Of a stretch of DNA of 64,000 bases, positions 54,301 to 64,000 are shown piece by piece (position 1 is the stretch's first letter; the number at the start of each line of letters is the position of its first letter). The position numbers and the translations under genes are program-made. The stretch spans positions 353,422-417,421 of the forward strand of contig NZ_ML762424.1 in the NCBI RefSeq assembly GCF_009498735.1, given 5' to 3'. A model generated the notes under the pieces. It was not told the DNA's origin. It made no database searches and saw only the letters and a list, made by a program, of their open reading frames with translations. Origin of the DNA: Gracilibacillus oryzae (GTDB lineage Bacteria; Bacillota; Bacilli; Bacillales; Amphibacillaceae).

Positions 54301-55083
54301 CAGGACACAGCTATGGCCCCTTTAGCCTGCTGCACCATGACCATGTCCTGATCAAGTGCTTCAGCATAATGATAAGGTCCATCACTTTCTTTTGTTACAT
54401 CAAGGGCTTTATTTATTTGTGACTGCATCACATCTAATTGTCTGCTCATTTCCTGTTTCAAGATTCCTAACCATGATGGTTCATCGGCTGTTAATTCTTC
54501 TTTCCACTCATAGGTTTTAGCTAATTCGTCCAACCAGCTGTCCGGATCTGGATGCTGAATCGAGAACTCATACATTTTCAAAATCAGGTTTTCCATATCA
54601 AGGTCATTCCGGTCATTGGAAAAGCGGTCGACTACCTGAAAGAAAGCTTCCTGACTTGCAGCATCTTCCTGACCATACCATTGTTCAAAAAGCTGTTCCA
54701 ATACATCTTGTCTGATTAAATCCGCCTCTACTCCATCTGCAATCCGAAAGTTTGGATCAATATCCAGCTGATAAGCATATTTACGGACAAGTTCCATACA
54801 GAAGGAGTGCAATGTAGAGATGGAAGCATGTTGTAACAGGGATAACTGTTTTTTCAAATGATTAGATTTCGGATCATTTGCCAATGCTTCTTCCAGCCGC
54901 AGCATTGGTAAAGGTAACGACAAGCAGCTGATCGATATCCACAGGTTTTTCCTTATTGAGTAATTTCTGAATAATACGTTCAACTAATACAGCTGTTTTT
55001 CCTGATCCTGCAGCTGCTGCCACCAGTATATTTCTTCCAGACTGATAGATGGCTTCTTCTTGTTCTTTCGTCCATGCTGGCAT
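51387..55083 (-). pseudogene. addA: AddA helicase-nuclease subunit with frame-breaking deletion
   Basis: The gene begins at ATG 55083, overlapping the addB stop by one base (TAATG). Walker A (AAAGSGKTA) and [10 protein letters not shown] are read, then the frame shifts at about 54900. The expected helicase motif Ia (TNASAAEM-type) is followed directly by RLEEALAND in another frame. Total length 3697 bases is 20 short of a whole frame in the alignment with AddA. Downstream parts are intact: UvrD-like motifs and the RecB-type nuclease site LLDYKTDQI near the C terminus. AddAB processes double-strand breaks up to Chi. As read, the protein is split after about residue 60. Confidence 0.85.
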
Positions 55084-58000
55084 TATCTATCACCTCTATT
55101 CATCGCTTCGATTGCTTCTTCATCTTTTAAATCTTTTAACTTGCGATAACTGTTTTCCGGCAGTGTCGGATCAAATTGACATACAGAGCGATAGGAGCAG
55201 AACGTACAAGCAACCTGATCCTGTTTCTGAAACGGATTTACGTCTACTTCTCCTTCAAGCATCGCTATACCAGCACCTCGCATTAACTGGCGAATATAAG
55301 ATTGCAGTTGATCAAAGATTTCCTTTTCCGCCACTTGGGAGCCTTTATAAAAGCTGCCTGTTTTACTGAAGCCTGCTGGAATAATATTACTTCTGCCAGA
55401 TTCTAACGATGTGTCCATCATTTTCACAACATCTTCCTGTTCCAGCAACAAGCCTTTCATTTTAAACTGTTTAAAAATCTCTGCATCAATCTTATCTTCT
55501 GCCAGACTATCTGCTAAGGAAAGCATCGGATTATGAACATGGAAATACAGCACCCCTGCTGGTGATGCTTTCTGGCCAAGCCATTGTTGCGCATTTTGCA
55601 GCACTACATCCAGGTATGCCAGCATCTGCAATGCTAATCCATAATACACTTCTGTCAGATTCAGCCCTTTGGAGCTTGATTTATAATCAATAATCCGTAA
55701 AAATAACTGATCTTGACCGATCGCCTGATCCACACGGTCTATTCGCCCTCTAAGCAGCAATTTATAGTCTTCCTTCAATGGGACTTCCAGTGGTGCCAAT
55801 TGATTAGGATATCCAAAGCCTACTTCTAGACCCACTGGTGAGAACGATGATTTCCGCGCCTGTTCACTAAGAATAAACGTTGCCCGTGCGATAATATCCT
55901 CTAACTTCCGCTGAATATACTGGTATCGTTTGGAACTGTGCAAAATCTGATGCTGCAGCACTGGTGCCAGATGGCCAATAGCTCTGTTGGCATACGTTCT
56001 TGCTTCCTGATCATAAATGCTGGCAAAATTTCGCCCTTCCGTTTGAATCCACTCTGTTATTTGTTTTAATGCTTCATGGAAAAGCTGCCCAATATCTGGC
56101 GCATCCAGTTTATATGTTTGTCTTTCTTCCAAGCCTAAATTGTATCTGGCAAAATGCTGATAAGAACAGCGATGATAAGTTTCCAGCCTTGAGACACTTG
56201 CCTTGATCTCTTTACTGTACATCTGTTCCACGGTCTTTGCAGATAAGTTTTTAGGTCTATTTTGATAGAATAAGCTCTTTAACACCATTTGATTCGTCGC
56301 TTTTGCTTCCGGCTGCTCGATATACCAATTCAGTGCGTACTTCCAGACAGAATGAATCGGATAGCCACGCAGCAATCGTGCCAATTGAGCAGTTAATGCA
56401 CCTCTCGTTTTTACAGGAGTAGTCACAAATCGCTTCGAATCTGTCATTTCTTCCGGGTCTTGTAACATCAGCCTTTCCAAGCGGTCAGGGAATATTTCCT
56501 CCATTCGCTTAACAAGCGGTGAAGCTGCCTTCGTTTTTCCTTCTTCATTACTAAGCGGATAGCTGATCCACAAGTATTCCGTCGGCAAAGTAAAGGCACT
56601 GTATATATAAAAGATATCATCTAACAATTGGCGTTTGCTTCCTTCCGCTAATTGGATACCTTTCGTTAATAATAAACCTCGCTCCTCTTCCGAAATCAAA
56701 CCATCTCCACCCTGCTTCATCGGCCATGTTCCTTCATTGACACCAAGAAGAAGGGCACATTTAATCCCATGCATTCTCGACCGGTCAATTGAACCAACTA
56801 CTACATGATCGATGCTTGGAGGAACATGGGAAAATTGTAAGGAATCGAATCCAGACTCTAAGATATTACGAAAAGTTTTTAAATCAATTGCTTCATCTCC
56901 CGCTATTTCTGTAATTTCCTCTAACAGCTGAATAATGGCATCCCATACTTGATCTTGTTCCCGTCCTTTTTCAATACGGCCTTCACTGTCATATTGATCC
57001 CGTATTGCTTCAAGGCGCTGTGGTACACCGATTTGTTCTAACCATTGAAATAAAACAATCACTTTCTCTTGAATGGTGCTTGCTTCTTTCAAATCACGAT
57101 CTAATGGACCAATGATTTCCGCAACCTGGTCACGATACATGTTTATCTTTTTCTGTATCGTTAACTCACGATCTGTTTGAGCAGACTGGTCAAATCCGCG
57201 GAAACGCTGAAATAGCCACGGCTGATCATTCAGCCATCTGCCTCTACCTCTGATTCCATACTCAAGCACATAGTTTTCCAATTCATCAATGGCTTCCTGA
57301 TCCAGTCGATATTGCTTATTGCCTTCAGGAATGAAACCTGTTTTTAACACGCGAAATACGGCATCATAGCGCCAGTCCCCTTCCAGTACATCAAGCAATG
57401 AACGGACACATTCTATTAATGGATGGTGCAGCATCGGTCTTTTTTCATCAACGAATACAGGAATCTGGTAATCTTCGAAAATGGTTGTAATTAAATCATG
57501 ATAAACGTCAGGCTCCCGAATTAATATAGCAATATCCCTGTAACGGTAGTTCTGGTCCCGCACCAATTTTGTAATTTCCTGTGCAGCTCCTTCAACCTCT
57601 GCACGCGGATGAACAGCTTCCGCTATTTGAACAGGTGCTTTCTGTCCATAAGGAACAGCAGGCCGATGATCAAAATGCTTGTCCAAATGCACAAACGCTG
57701 TCTCTTCGTTACTTTTTATTAATTCCGTTTCTATTGCTATGTTATGCTTGCCAGCTAATTGTTCCATCTGGACAAAGGTTTCTTTTGTCAAATGGTACAG
57801 TTCTAACGGATCAATAACAGGATCTTCCACCTGATCCATTGTCAATGTGATATGCACTTGTTTTGCTTTTTGCAGCATCACTTCTATTACCATTAATTCC
57901 TGCGGGGTGAAATGGTGAAAACCATCAATATATATCTCCGTATCTTGTAAAAAATCACTCGCGGTCAATTTTTCGATTAATAGTTGCAGTCTGTCTTCAT

Positions 58001-58550
58001 TATCCATATACGTTCCAGCAAGAGCTTGTACTAATTTATCATAAATGTAATATAAATCATCCAGTTTATTAGTCAGTGCCTTCTCTGTTATTGTCTGATG
58101 ATGGAAACGGTCCATATCTGCAATTTGCTCTGTGATCATTTCTGGTGTAATACAATATCGCTTAAACTCTGTTATCATATCCTCCAGTTGTGCGATGAAT
58201 CCCTGTTTTTCAATTGCCTTCTGAAATACCTTCCAATCTGAAGTTCGCTGGTCAATAATTTTGCGGAGCATCATTTGCACACCTGTTGATGTAATGAATT
58301 TCTTCGTTGCACCGCCTAACTCCTGCATTACCCGCCATGCCAGACGAGAGAAACTGTATACTTGGGCTCTTGTTGCACCATTTATTTGCGAACCGTTAAA
58401 CAAGGCATATTCTTGTTGAAAGGTCATTTGATCTGGGACTAAATAAATAATAGGAGAACCTTGAGGATTTTGCTGAAGTTCTGTCTTCATTTCTGTTATA
58501 CACTGTTCACTTTTGTTTGCAGTGGAACTCCCGATAATAAAGCGTAACAA
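55083..58550 (-). CDS. addB: AddB subunit of the AddAB helicase-nuclease
   Basis: A 1155-residue protein, close to the usual length when started at TTG 58550 (MLRFIIG), which has AGCAGGTG 7 bases upstream. Four Cys for the 4Fe-4S cluster are visible ([10 protein letters not shown], and [10 protein letters not shown] near the C terminus), as is a nuclease site [11 protein letters not shown]. The N-terminal Walker A is GSSTANKS, where family members usually read GRAGSGKS: Gly before Lys is replaced by Asn. It overlaps addA. Its role is Chi recognition and 5' strand cutting. Confidence 0.9.
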   Translation of the reverse strand: MLRFIIGSSTANKSEQCITEMKTELQQNPQGSPIIYLVPDQMTFQQEYALFNGSQINGATRAQVYSFSRLAWRVMQELGGATKKFITSTGVQMMLRKIIDQRTSDWKVFQKAIEKQGFIAQLEDMITEFKRYCITPEMITEQIADMDRFHHQTITEKALTNKLDDLYYIYDKLVQALAGTYMDNEDRLQLLIEKLTASDFLQDTEIYIDGFHHFTPQELMVIEVMLQKAKQVHITLTMDQVEDPVIDPLELYHLTKETFVQMEQLAGKHNIAIETELIKSNEETAFVHLDKHFDHRPAVPYGQKAPVQIAEAVHPRAEVEGAAQEITKLVRDQNYRYRDIAILIREPDVYHDLITTIFEDYQIPVFVDEKRPMLHHPLIECVRSLLDVLEGDWRYDAVFRVLKTGFIPEGNKQYRLDQEAIDELENYVLEYGIRGRGRWLNDQPWLFQRFRGFDQSAQTDRELTIQKKINMYRDQVAEIIGPLDRDLKEASTIQEKVIVLFQWLEQIGVPQRLEAIRDQYDSEGRIEKGREQDQVWDAIIQLLEEITEIAGDEAIDLKTFRNILESGFDSLQFSHVPPSIDHVVVGSIDRSRMHGIKCALLLGVNEGTWPMKQGGDGLISEEERGLLLTKGIQLAEGSKRQLLDDIFYIYSAFTLPTEYLWISYPLSNEEGKTKAASPLVKRMEEIFPDRLERLMLQDPEEMTDSKRFVTTPVKTRGALTAQLARLLRGYPIHSVWKYALNWYIEQPEAKATNQMVLKSLFYQNRPKNLSAKTVEQMYSKEIKASVSRLETYHRCSYQHFARYNLGLEERQTYKLDAPDIGQLFHEALKQITEWIQTEGRNFASIYDQEARTYANRAIGHLAPVLQHQILHSSKRYQYIQRKLEDIIARATFILSEQARKSSFSPVGLEVGFGYPNQLAPLEVPLKEDYKLLLRGRIDRVDQAIGQDQLFLRIIDYKSSSKGLNLTEVYYGLALQMLAYLDVVLQNAQQWLGQKASPAGVLYFHVHNPMLSLADSLAEDKIDAEIFKQFKMKGLLLEQEDVVKMMDTSLESGRSNIIPAGFSKTGSFYKGSQVAEKEIFDQLQSYIRQLMRGAGIAMLEGEVDVNPFQKQDQVACTFCSYRSVCQFDPTLPENSYRKLKDLKDEEAIEAMNRGDR

Positions 58551-58812
58551 AAAAAACACCTGCTTTCTCGCTCTTTTCACTAGTTTTTCTTCCTGCTTCC
58601 TGCTTCCATTATACCAAACTAATGTTCTTTTGTTTAGCGAAAAAAGTTGGAATCTTGTTCTATAACCTGCAAGATTAACCGGTAATTTCCTCCTATTTTT
58701 GCTTAACAAGAAATCTCCTTCCAGCCTTGGTCACTTTTCGTCTTCTTCTTCGTTTAAAGCAGCTAACTCTGAATGAGCATTCCTCAACTGGCATCCCGCC
58801 TTTTCCAATAAT

Positions 58813-58837
58813 AAAAAAGACCTCTAAAAAAGAGGCT
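58813..58837. terminator. Terminator after the 89-residue gene
   Basis: CCTCT and AGAGG stems with A and T runs on both sides; it is downstream of the minus-strand gene ending at 58855. Confidence 0.65.
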
Positions 58838-58854
58838 GTTCCTTCTAGTCAGTG

Positions 58855-59124
58855 TCAGGCAGCATTCTGTAAAATGTTGCGAATCTTTTTCTGACACTTC
58901 TCGTTATAAGATTCCTTACCAATTTTATTGCTTTTTAATTTGCCGATAGCTTGACGTACTTCCTGATTGTGGATAATCAGTCTTCTATACTTTGAATCAC
59001 TAAGACATTCCTGAAACCACTGATGTTTCTTTAACTGTTTGATGTTTCTGGCTATATCCTCTTCATCTACAGCTAAAAAAGGCAGGTATGCAGCAAGACT
59101 GAAAAGATCTAGTATAATGCTCAA
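58855..59124 (-). CDS. Unknown 89-residue protein
   Basis: A basic helical protein (TTG start after AAGGAGCT). The N terminus is hydrophobic (IILDLFSLAAYLPFLAV), the rest is charged (NIKQLKKHQWFQECL; KCQKKIRNILQ). It may be membrane-attached. It sits between sipV and addB, a place where several Bacillaceae have small unknown genes. Family not recognised. Confidence 0.6.
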   Translation of the reverse strand: MSIILDLFSLAAYLPFLAVDEEDIARNIKQLKKHQWFQECLSDSKYRRLIIHNQEVRQAIGKLKSNKIGKESYNEKCQKKIRNILQNAA

Positions 59125-59249
59125 AATTAATAGCTCCTTCTCTTTATTTATTTGTATAAATTTACGTTTTCAAATGACAAAAAGTTTCAATTTCTAATTC
59201 AAGAAACAGAAACTTTTATACCTACCTAATAGTAAGCGCTTTCTATTAT

Positions 59250-59798
59250 TTAGCGGATTAACTGGAAGTCAATGTCTGACATCGGCCAATACAATACATC
59301 TACTTTCCCTACAACAGTCTCTTGGTCTACAAAACCAATTTCTCTGCTATCATAGCTTTTTCTTCGATTATCACCCAGGACAAATAATTTCCCTTGCGGA
59401 ACGACGGACTCTTCTGTCACCTCTTCAATAGTAAAATCATTGGTTAACTTTCCTTCTACTCTTTCGCGGAATGGCTCTAAATATGGTTCTTCAATAGGGA
59501 TTCCATTTATATACAACTTATCATCTTTATAAGCAATGTGGTCCCCAGGCAAGCCAATTACACGTTTAACATAATCTTCCTCTTCATTTGCGTGAAATAC
59601 AATGACATCAAATCGATCTATATCTTTTAAATCATAGATCATTTTATTCACCATCAATAAGTTTCCATCATGTAAGGTCGGTTCCATTGATTTTCCATTC
59701 ACTATATAACTGGCAAACAAATAATAACGGAAGAAAAAAACAAGTAAAAGGGATAATAGTATGATGCGGATAATGGACCACGTTTTTTTCTTTGTCAT
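59250..59798 (-). CDS. sipV: Type I signal peptidase
   Basis: A 182-residue membrane protease. One N-terminal membrane segment, catalytic Ser37 in GKSMEPTL and Lys78 in EDYVKRVIGLPGD, with GDNRRKSYDSR near the C terminus. It removes Sec signal peptides. GGAGGG precedes the ATG. In B. subtilis sipV lies next to yhjE, as here. Confidence 0.93.
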   Translation of the reverse strand: MTKKKTWSIIRIILLSLLLVFFFRYYLFASYIVNGKSMEPTLHDGNLLMVNKMIYDLKDIDRFDVIVFHANEEEDYVKRVIGLPGDHIAYKDDKLYINGIPIEEPYLEPFRERVEGKLTNDFTIEEVTEESVVPQGKLFVLGDNRRKSYDSREIGFVDQETVVGKVDVLYWPMSDIDFQLIR

Positions 59799-59849
59799 GG
59801 CATTCCCTCCAACACTTTTATTACTAATTTTACCCCCATTTCCCCCTGT

Positions 59850-60518
59850 TTAATCTCTATATTCCAAGTTTTTCTTTTCTGCCCTTTTGTGAAGTCTTTT
59901 TTCCATATACTTCCCCGCTAACCAGAGAACAACAATTCCAATTCCAACAATAATCGATTTGACCGGATTTTTGGCAAAAGAAGCGATACTGTCACCAATG
60001 TAGGAAACGGTAAAAATCATGACTGCCTTGCCGAGTAACACCGCCAAACTGAATTGATAGAGATTTACTTTGGACAATGCTGCGACCAGGTTGATAACTG
60101 CCGATGGTGAGAACGGAAAGCAGAGTAGTAAAAATAGCGGTCCGAAGCCGTGACGTTCGAGCCAGTTCATTACTTTCAATACTTGTTTATTTTTGCGAAT
60201 CCAGCGAAACAGCCGGACATTTTTAAAATGACGCACAATGAGGAATACTACAATTGCGCCGGCACTCGCGCCAATCCAGGAGAGCAGGAAACCTTCCAGT
60301 AATCCGTATGCTGCTGCATTTGTGATGACAAATACAACTAGCGGCAGAAAAGGCAGGAAAGCTTCTAGAAATGGCAGAAGAAGGCCCGGAACAGGCCCTA
60401 AACTTTCATAACTTCTCAGCAAAAAAGTAACAAGTTTATCAAAGTCATTCGCTTCAAACAATTCTTTCATTTGATCTATATCAATGTTTTCAATATTACT
60501 TATATTATATGTGAGCAT
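59850..60518 (-). CDS. yhjE: YhjE-like VTT/DedA-type membrane protein
   Basis: A 222-residue membrane protein with the SNARE-associated (VTT) domain seen in TVP38/TMEM64 proteins; PGLLLPFLEAFLPFLPLVVFVI and FPFSPSAVINLVAALSKV are typical. About five or six hydrophobic segments. Possible roles are in lipid movement. I prefer the ATG at 60518 over 60557. Neighbour of sipV, as in B. subtilis. Confidence 0.85.
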   Translation of the reverse strand: MLTYNISNIENIDIDQMKELFEANDFDKLVTFLLRSYESLGPVPGLLLPFLEAFLPFLPLVVFVITNAAAYGLLEGFLLSWIGASAGAIVVFLIVRHFKNVRLFRWIRKNKQVLKVMNWLERHGFGPLFLLLCFPFSPSAVINLVAALSKVNLYQFSLAVLLGKAVMIFTVSYIGDSIASFAKNPVKSIIVGIGIVVLWLAGKYMEKRLHKRAEKKNLEYRD

Positions 60519-60675
60519 CTTTATTAAGAACCCCTTTTTTTGTCTGAAAAAAATCATTTATTTATTTTTATTTTAATACTTCTTGCCTTTTTTTACTAAT
60601 GAAAAATGTTTGGTTGCATTTTTACTGAGAACTGCATATAATAAGAACACACGTTCCTAAAAAGGAGAGATATTA

Positions 60676-61089
60676 ATGCGATACTTAGACACGCATGAAT
60701 GGGAATTAGCCTCACGTTTTTTGTTTATGTCCATGGCCTTACGTGTGATCAAACATGACTTAGCACAACTTCAGCAAAATATGCCGTTTAAAATCAATGA
60801 ACCCTACATTACACTACTTAAACAAATAGAGAAAAAAGCAACAATTGAACGAAGAGAATTGCAAAAACAACTGTATAAAGAGAAAATTCAAGTGACGACT
60901 CTCGAAAAAAAGGAGTCCTTCACCACCTATTTATTTACATGCAAAGGAAAAGAAGAAAAACGTAATTACTTTAATCCTGCGATTCGAAAAAAGGTCGAAC
61001 TCATCTTAAATGAATGGATACTGAAAGAATCAGAAAGCATGAACAAACCGGAAAAGCGCAAAGCGCCCGTTCTGCCCCGACAAGCTTAA
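60676..61089 (+). CDS. yhjD: YhjD-like protein with repeat-encoded tail
   Basis: A 137-residue helical protein (YLDTHEWELASRFLFMSMALRVIKHDLAQL) next to yhjE, as yhjD in B. subtilis. The last roughly 17 residues (NKPEKRKAPVLPRQA) are encoded by the dispersed repeat that starts at about 61050; the ancestral stop may have been earlier. AAAGGAGAG precedes the ATG. Function unknown. Confidence 0.78.
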   Translation: MRYLDTHEWELASRFLFMSMALRVIKHDLAQLQQNMPFKINEPYITLLKQIEKKATIERRELQKQLYKEKIQVTTLEKKESFTTYLFTCKGKEEKRNYFNPAIRKKVELILNEWILKESESMNKPEKRKAPVLPRQA

Positions 61090-61187
61090 GCGAAACTGCG
61101 ACGTGGCGATCTTTGTCACATAGCAGGATCGCTTAAGACCTCGAGGGGCAGGCGCTTGGAGCTAGACATCTCCGTTTATACTTTCTT
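61050..61187 (-). repeat. Dispersed Bacillaceae-type repeat, copy 2
   Basis: Its 3' end (61151-61185) is the reverse complement of 34668-34702 with one mismatch. The segment is GC-richer than its neighbours, has a series of small inverted repeats (GCTTAAGC types), and overlaps the 3' end of yhjD. Confidence 0.7.
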
Positions 61188-61196
61188 TCCGGAAAA

Positions 61197-61231
61197 AAAA
61201 GAACCATTATCTTTATGATAACAGTTCTTTT
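61197..61231. terminator. Bidirectional terminator, yhjD and comK
   Basis: AAAAGAAC..TTATC and GATAA..GTTCTTTT pair with a two-base internal mismatch; it lies between convergent genes. Confidence 0.7.
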
Positions 61232-61306
61232 ACAATTTTATCCATTCCACTTGGTTGAAATAGACTTTTACACATCATTTCTCGTCTATTTCTACCAAGG
61301 CTTACA

Positions 61307-61834
61307 TTACGGCAGCCTTCTTTTTTTGTTCGTTTCCGCTATATATTGTGATAGCGGCAGTATATCACTCATCTTATCAGAGATCATACACCGGTACTGG
61401 GCAGTTTTGTTAATTTGATTAAGAATAACAGAATAGGAAACATCAACATTAAGGGAGCGGTCATTTTTAAATATAATTTTCGTTTGATAATTTGATAATC
61501 TTTCTGTACGTTTTACATGTGTGTGGGAAATCCAGATGCAAGACTTTTTAAGCGGGGATTCAACAGGGAAGAAATACATATTACTCATCCGATCGATTAC
61601 AATGGGAGGTTTATGACTAGTATCTGTTAATCTGCGGGAACCTTCCAATAAACCACGTAAACTGATACCAAATTCACGACAAGTCATGTCCATTACTTTG
61701 TACGAATGAAGGCCTACTTCATAATCATCCTCTTGTTCATATTCCATTATTTTCGTGACATAATTTTCTCCTTTCTTCATCCCAATAACTGCCAATGTTG
61801 CTGGGCTGATTTCACAGCCTTTCGCCATAATCAT
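61307..61834 (-). CDS. comK: ComK competence transcription factor
   Basis: A 175-residue protein. Conserved blocks include SRRLTDTSHKPPIVIDRMSN and FPVESPLKKSCIWISHTHVK, closely matching the ComK central region (HKPPIMVD...CGWISHVHVK). ComK activates DNA-uptake genes. It has a CGAGGAGG site upstream of the ATG. The C terminus is shorter than in B. subtilis (192 residues). It follows med (33162), which in B. subtilis supports comK expression. Confidence 0.92.
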   Translation of the reverse strand: MIMAKGCEISPATLAVIGMKKGENYVTKIMEYEQEDDYEVGLHSYKVMDMTCREFGISLRGLLEGSRRLTDTSHKPPIVIDRMSNMYFFPVESPLKKSCIWISHTHVKRTERLSNYQTKIIFKNDRSLNVDVSYSVILNQINKTAQYRCMISDKMSDILPLSQYIAETNKKRRLP

Positions 61835-62035
61835 AACCTTTTTCCTCCTCGTATATAGTATTATTTAACCATAAATAATCATACCAATTCGTAGATAAAA
61901 AGAGTATGTTTTTCGCCAAAAATAGTTATATATACCTATATTTTGAGCGGTTTTTCTCAAATTGGACTCAAATTCATACAAATAATTGCTGTCAAAGGCC
62001 CATTATAGTAAAATTTGAATCAAGTAGGTGATAAA

Positions 62036-62488
62036 ATGTGGAAGAAGTTCTTTCAAAAAAGCAATAAAATTTATCCAACCAAGCCAATCTCTTATGATGA
62101 AGTGAAGGATGCCTTAAGAAGATACAGTAAGACTTTACCTGATAACATACCACTTCGAGTAATCGTTAATGATGATAACAAAGTGAACTTTGAGTTATTA
62201 ACACCTTTTCTGAAAGCGTTACCCGAAAAAGATTTTTATATGTCGAAAGAAACTTATGAATTATTTGAGGAAGAGGATAAACATATAGCCTTTGCCATTG
62301 ACCATGTTCAAAAGGCTGTGGATCAGTATGTTGCGCAGAAAAAGGAACTTCATGTCATTGACCATGATCCTTATCAGAAAGTAAATTATTATAAGTTAGA
62401 GCAGTTAAACTTGATTACTGATCGGCCAAATGTAGACTTCTATATAACCTCTGAGGAATATTTAATTACAAGAAAAAAACCACAGTAA
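62036..62488 (+). CDS. Unknown 150-residue protein
   Basis: A soluble, charged protein (ATG 62036 after GTAGGTGAT) with FYMSKETYELFEEEDKH and FYITSEEYLI, two similar short motifs. No known catalytic site. I do not recognise the family with confidence. Downstream of comK, oppositely oriented. Confidence 0.65.
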   Translation: MWKKFFQKSNKIYPTKPISYDEVKDALRRYSKTLPDNIPLRVIVNDDNKVNFELLTPFLKALPEKDFYMSKETYELFEEEDKHIAFAIDHVQKAVDQYVAQKKELHVIDHDPYQKVNYYKLEQLNLITDRPNVDFYITSEEYLITRKKPQ

Positions 62489-62496
62489 CGTGGTTT
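62477..62496 (+). terminator. Hairpin at the end of the 150-residue gene
   Basis: AAACCAC and GTGGTTT pair across the stop codon. The T run is short, so termination may be weak. Confidence 0.55.
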
Positions 62497-62569
62497 ATCA
62501 CAATGCATCTATAGGAGTACCCCCTCTTCCACTGCGGAATAGCAGTAAGCGGGGGGATAGACTCTCACT

Positions 62570-63505
62570 TTAGGCTTGTAGAACAATCGATTCCCATTGT
62601 CTTTCTGCCTGTTTCTCTGTAGCTGCGACTTCCTGTTTTAATTCTTTTAACTGTGCTATTGTACTGGATACCTTCTGAGCCATAGAATCCACTTCTTGTG
62701 ATGATTGATTGATTTTATCCTGAACAAACCAGTCCATAACAAGCCCATCAAGAAAATAATCAGCAAACGTTAAACCACCGGAAATCTCGACATTTGCATT
62801 AAAAGATTTACCAATATCAGAAAGTTCATGTGAAAATTTCCTTAATAACCGCTGGGCCTGATGTGTTGCTTTTTTTGCATCATCAATATGGCTGTGTTTT
62901 AAAGAAGTAGAAAGCAGCCCGCCGCCAAACATATCGACTGTACCCCAGTTCTTCGCTTTTTCAAGTGACTCACTTGCAGCAACTAACGCTCTTTTTACTT
63001 TATGACCAGCATCAAGGGCCTCTTCTATTTCTGTTTGCTCATCTTTAATAATCCCTATTTTCTCCAAAAGAAGATGAGCTTCTTCTCCCTTCTCATTATT
63101 GGTATCTAAGAGATGGGTATATTTTTGCTGCAGAATCTCCTGATATTTTGCTTCAGGATCACCCAGATCAGCTATTTGATGATCTAATTCGCTGACATCT
63201 GTTTCTAAGTCTTCGACAGACGCTTTCGCTTCTTCGTAATGCAGCTGTGCACTTACCACTTCTTGCTTTTCCTGATCCAGTTTTTCTTCTTTCTTTCCGG
63301 ATACTGTATAAAAAATATTAGCAATACTAAAGCTTTCCAGTTTTTCCACATCAATTTTTTCTTGTTGAAGTTGATGATACAGTTCACTTTCCCGTTTGCG
63401 CATTTGCTCTAATTGTGAAGCTAATTGTGTTCGTTCATCTAAGTATCGTTTTAATTTTCGCTTTTTTTCCTTTTCATTGATTAATTGCTGGTAGAATTCA
63501 TCCAT
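62570..63505 (-). CDS. Unknown coiled-coil protein
   Basis: A 311-residue soluble protein, mostly helical. Heptad-like stretches occur at about residues 8-60, 75-115 and 265-300. A Gly-rich segment (GTVDMFGGGLLSTSLKHSHIDDA) and ISGGLTFADYFLDGLVMDWFVQ lie between. The start at 63505 has GAGGTGA 5 bases upstream. Function unknown. It lies next to a metalloprotease gene. Confidence 0.7.
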   Translation of the reverse strand: MDEFYQQLINEKEKKRKLKRYLDERTQLASQLEQMRKRESELYHQLQQEKIDVEKLESFSIANIFYTVSGKKEEKLDQEKQEVVSAQLHYEEAKASVEDLETDVSELDHQIADLGDPEAKYQEILQQKYTHLLDTNNEKGEEAHLLLEKIGIIKDEQTEIEEALDAGHKVKRALVAASESLEKAKNWGTVDMFGGGLLSTSLKHSHIDDAKKATHQAQRLLRKFSHELSDIGKSFNANVEISGGLTFADYFLDGLVMDWFVQDKINQSSQEVDSMAQKVSSTIAQLKELKQEVAATEKQAERQWESIVLQA

Positions 63506-63528
63506 CCCTATCACCTCTTACTCCATAT

Positions 63529-64000
63529 CTACGAATCAGGTGATGATTTTGTTTCACGTTTTTCGATAACTTCTTCCATTTTCTTTATTCTTTCTGCAAT
63601 CGAGGGATGTGATGAGCGGAAAAAACGAATCCATGGTGCCGGAGAAATGTCTGTTTTGGATTGTTTCGCTAATAAATAATACGTATTCATCGCTGGGGTT
63701 AAGTTTTCCGTATGTTCTATCGCAAAATTATCTGCTGCCCTCTCCATCTGCCTTGAAACAGACAAACTTATTGGTTGGATAACAGTTAAAATAATCAGGA
63801 ATGTTAACAGCAGTTTTAATAATCGTGTAAGCCTGTGATCCTTTTTCCAGCGATTCGACAAGTACTGCAAAAAGAGAAAGAAGAAAAGCATTGAAAATAC
63901 ATATAACGCAGTGCCTAAATAGACATGTTTATATAAATAATGAGCTACTTCATGTGCAGTAATGAAAAGAATTTCCGCTTCTTCCATTCCTTTTAGCATT
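63529..64000 (-). CDS. M48-family metallopeptidase, truncated by the window edge
   Basis: The C-terminal 156 residues of a zinc metalloprotease. HEVAH at the start of the visible part holds the two Zn ligands and catalytic Glu; the third ligand is in [11 protein letters not shown]. Two membrane segments lie between ([13 protein letters not shown] and [15 protein letters not shown]). The N terminus lies beyond position 64000. Gene ends 24 bases before the next gene start on the same strand. Confidence 0.88.
   Translation of the reverse strand, partial: MLKGMEEAEILFITAHEVAHYLYKHVYLGTALYVFSMLFFFLFLQYLSNRWKKDHRLTRLLKLLLTFLIILTVIQPISLSVSRQMERAADNFAIEHTENLTPAMNTYYLLAKQSKTDISPAPWIRFFRSSHPSIAERIKKMEEVIEKRETKSSPDS

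Noticed and set aside
58551..58709. Longer N terminus for AddB
   Set aside because: AddB proteins start just before the Walker A region; the upstream codons have no homology and TTG 58550 is well placed behind AGCAGGTG.
61835..62014. ComK autoregulatory K-box upstream of comK
   Set aside because: The AT-rich region has A and T runs, but I could not find two AAAAN5TTTT boxes at the required spacing.
62520..62565. Terminator-like CCCCC...GGGGG near 62520
   Set aside because: The stem is short, the loop long and there is no T run on either side.

Overview
The window looks like chromosome from a low-GC, spore-forming member of the Bacillaceae, of the Oceanobacillus, Virgibacillus or Gracilibacillus type. 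This is inferred from AT-rich DNA with strong AGGAGG-type ribosome sites, a complete gerPA-PF spore-coat germination operon with a sigma-K-like promoter, comK, med, addAB, asnO, yisL, sipV/yhjE/yhjD and a yitS-yitW block, all in an order reminiscent of Bacillus subtilis. No rRNA, tRNA or CRISPR array was seen.

Left part (about 1-28310) is accessory DNA: a heavy-metal and thiol-redox island whose left end lies outside the window. In order it holds a two-component system with a Met-rich secreted protein (467-3141), an unknown protein (3635-4951), cadD, a stand-alone dihydrolipoyl dehydrogenase, a Cd/Zn P-type ATPase with tandem HMA domains, a frameshifted ZIP transporter, cadC, a succinate-semialdehyde dehydrogenase, lspA, a CcdA-like protein, a second Cd/Zn/Pb ATPase with a CC-rich tail, a CmtR-like ArsR repressor, bdbD-bdbC, copD/copC, czcD, czrA and an intact ZIP transporter. 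Three classes of ArsR sensor (CadC, CmtR-like, CzrA) each have a recognisable inverted-repeat operator on a near-consensus promoter. Three unknown genes and a large serine recombinase close the island.

The most notable feature is at the right junction. The recombinase gene ends inside what appears to be the T-box leader of trpS. The last part of the T-box sequence and its terminator remain just in front of trpS, but the specifier stem and the 5' half of the antiterminator are absent and replaced by recombinase coding sequence. The trpS leader therefore appears to be the attachment site, and control of an essential tRNA synthetase has probably been rewired.

Right part (28381-64000) is ordinary core chromosome: trpS, yjbA, the FapR-type fabH-fabF operon, med, a yitW/yitV/yitU/yitT/yitS-like block, a general-stress SDR, a MATE pump, a membrane-anchored amylase-like protein that has lost its catalytic residues, asnO, yisL, a DUF418 protein, gerPA-PF, addBA, sipV, yhjE, yhjD, comK, and a truncated M48 protease at the right edge. 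Three genes carry frame-breaking lesions: the first ZIP gene (one base in an A run), yitT (missing about 30-38 bases) and addA (missing about 20 bases in the helicase motif Ia region). AddB also has an altered Walker A motif. A dispersed repeat of the kind common in Bacillaceae occurs twice, at about 34668 and 61050.
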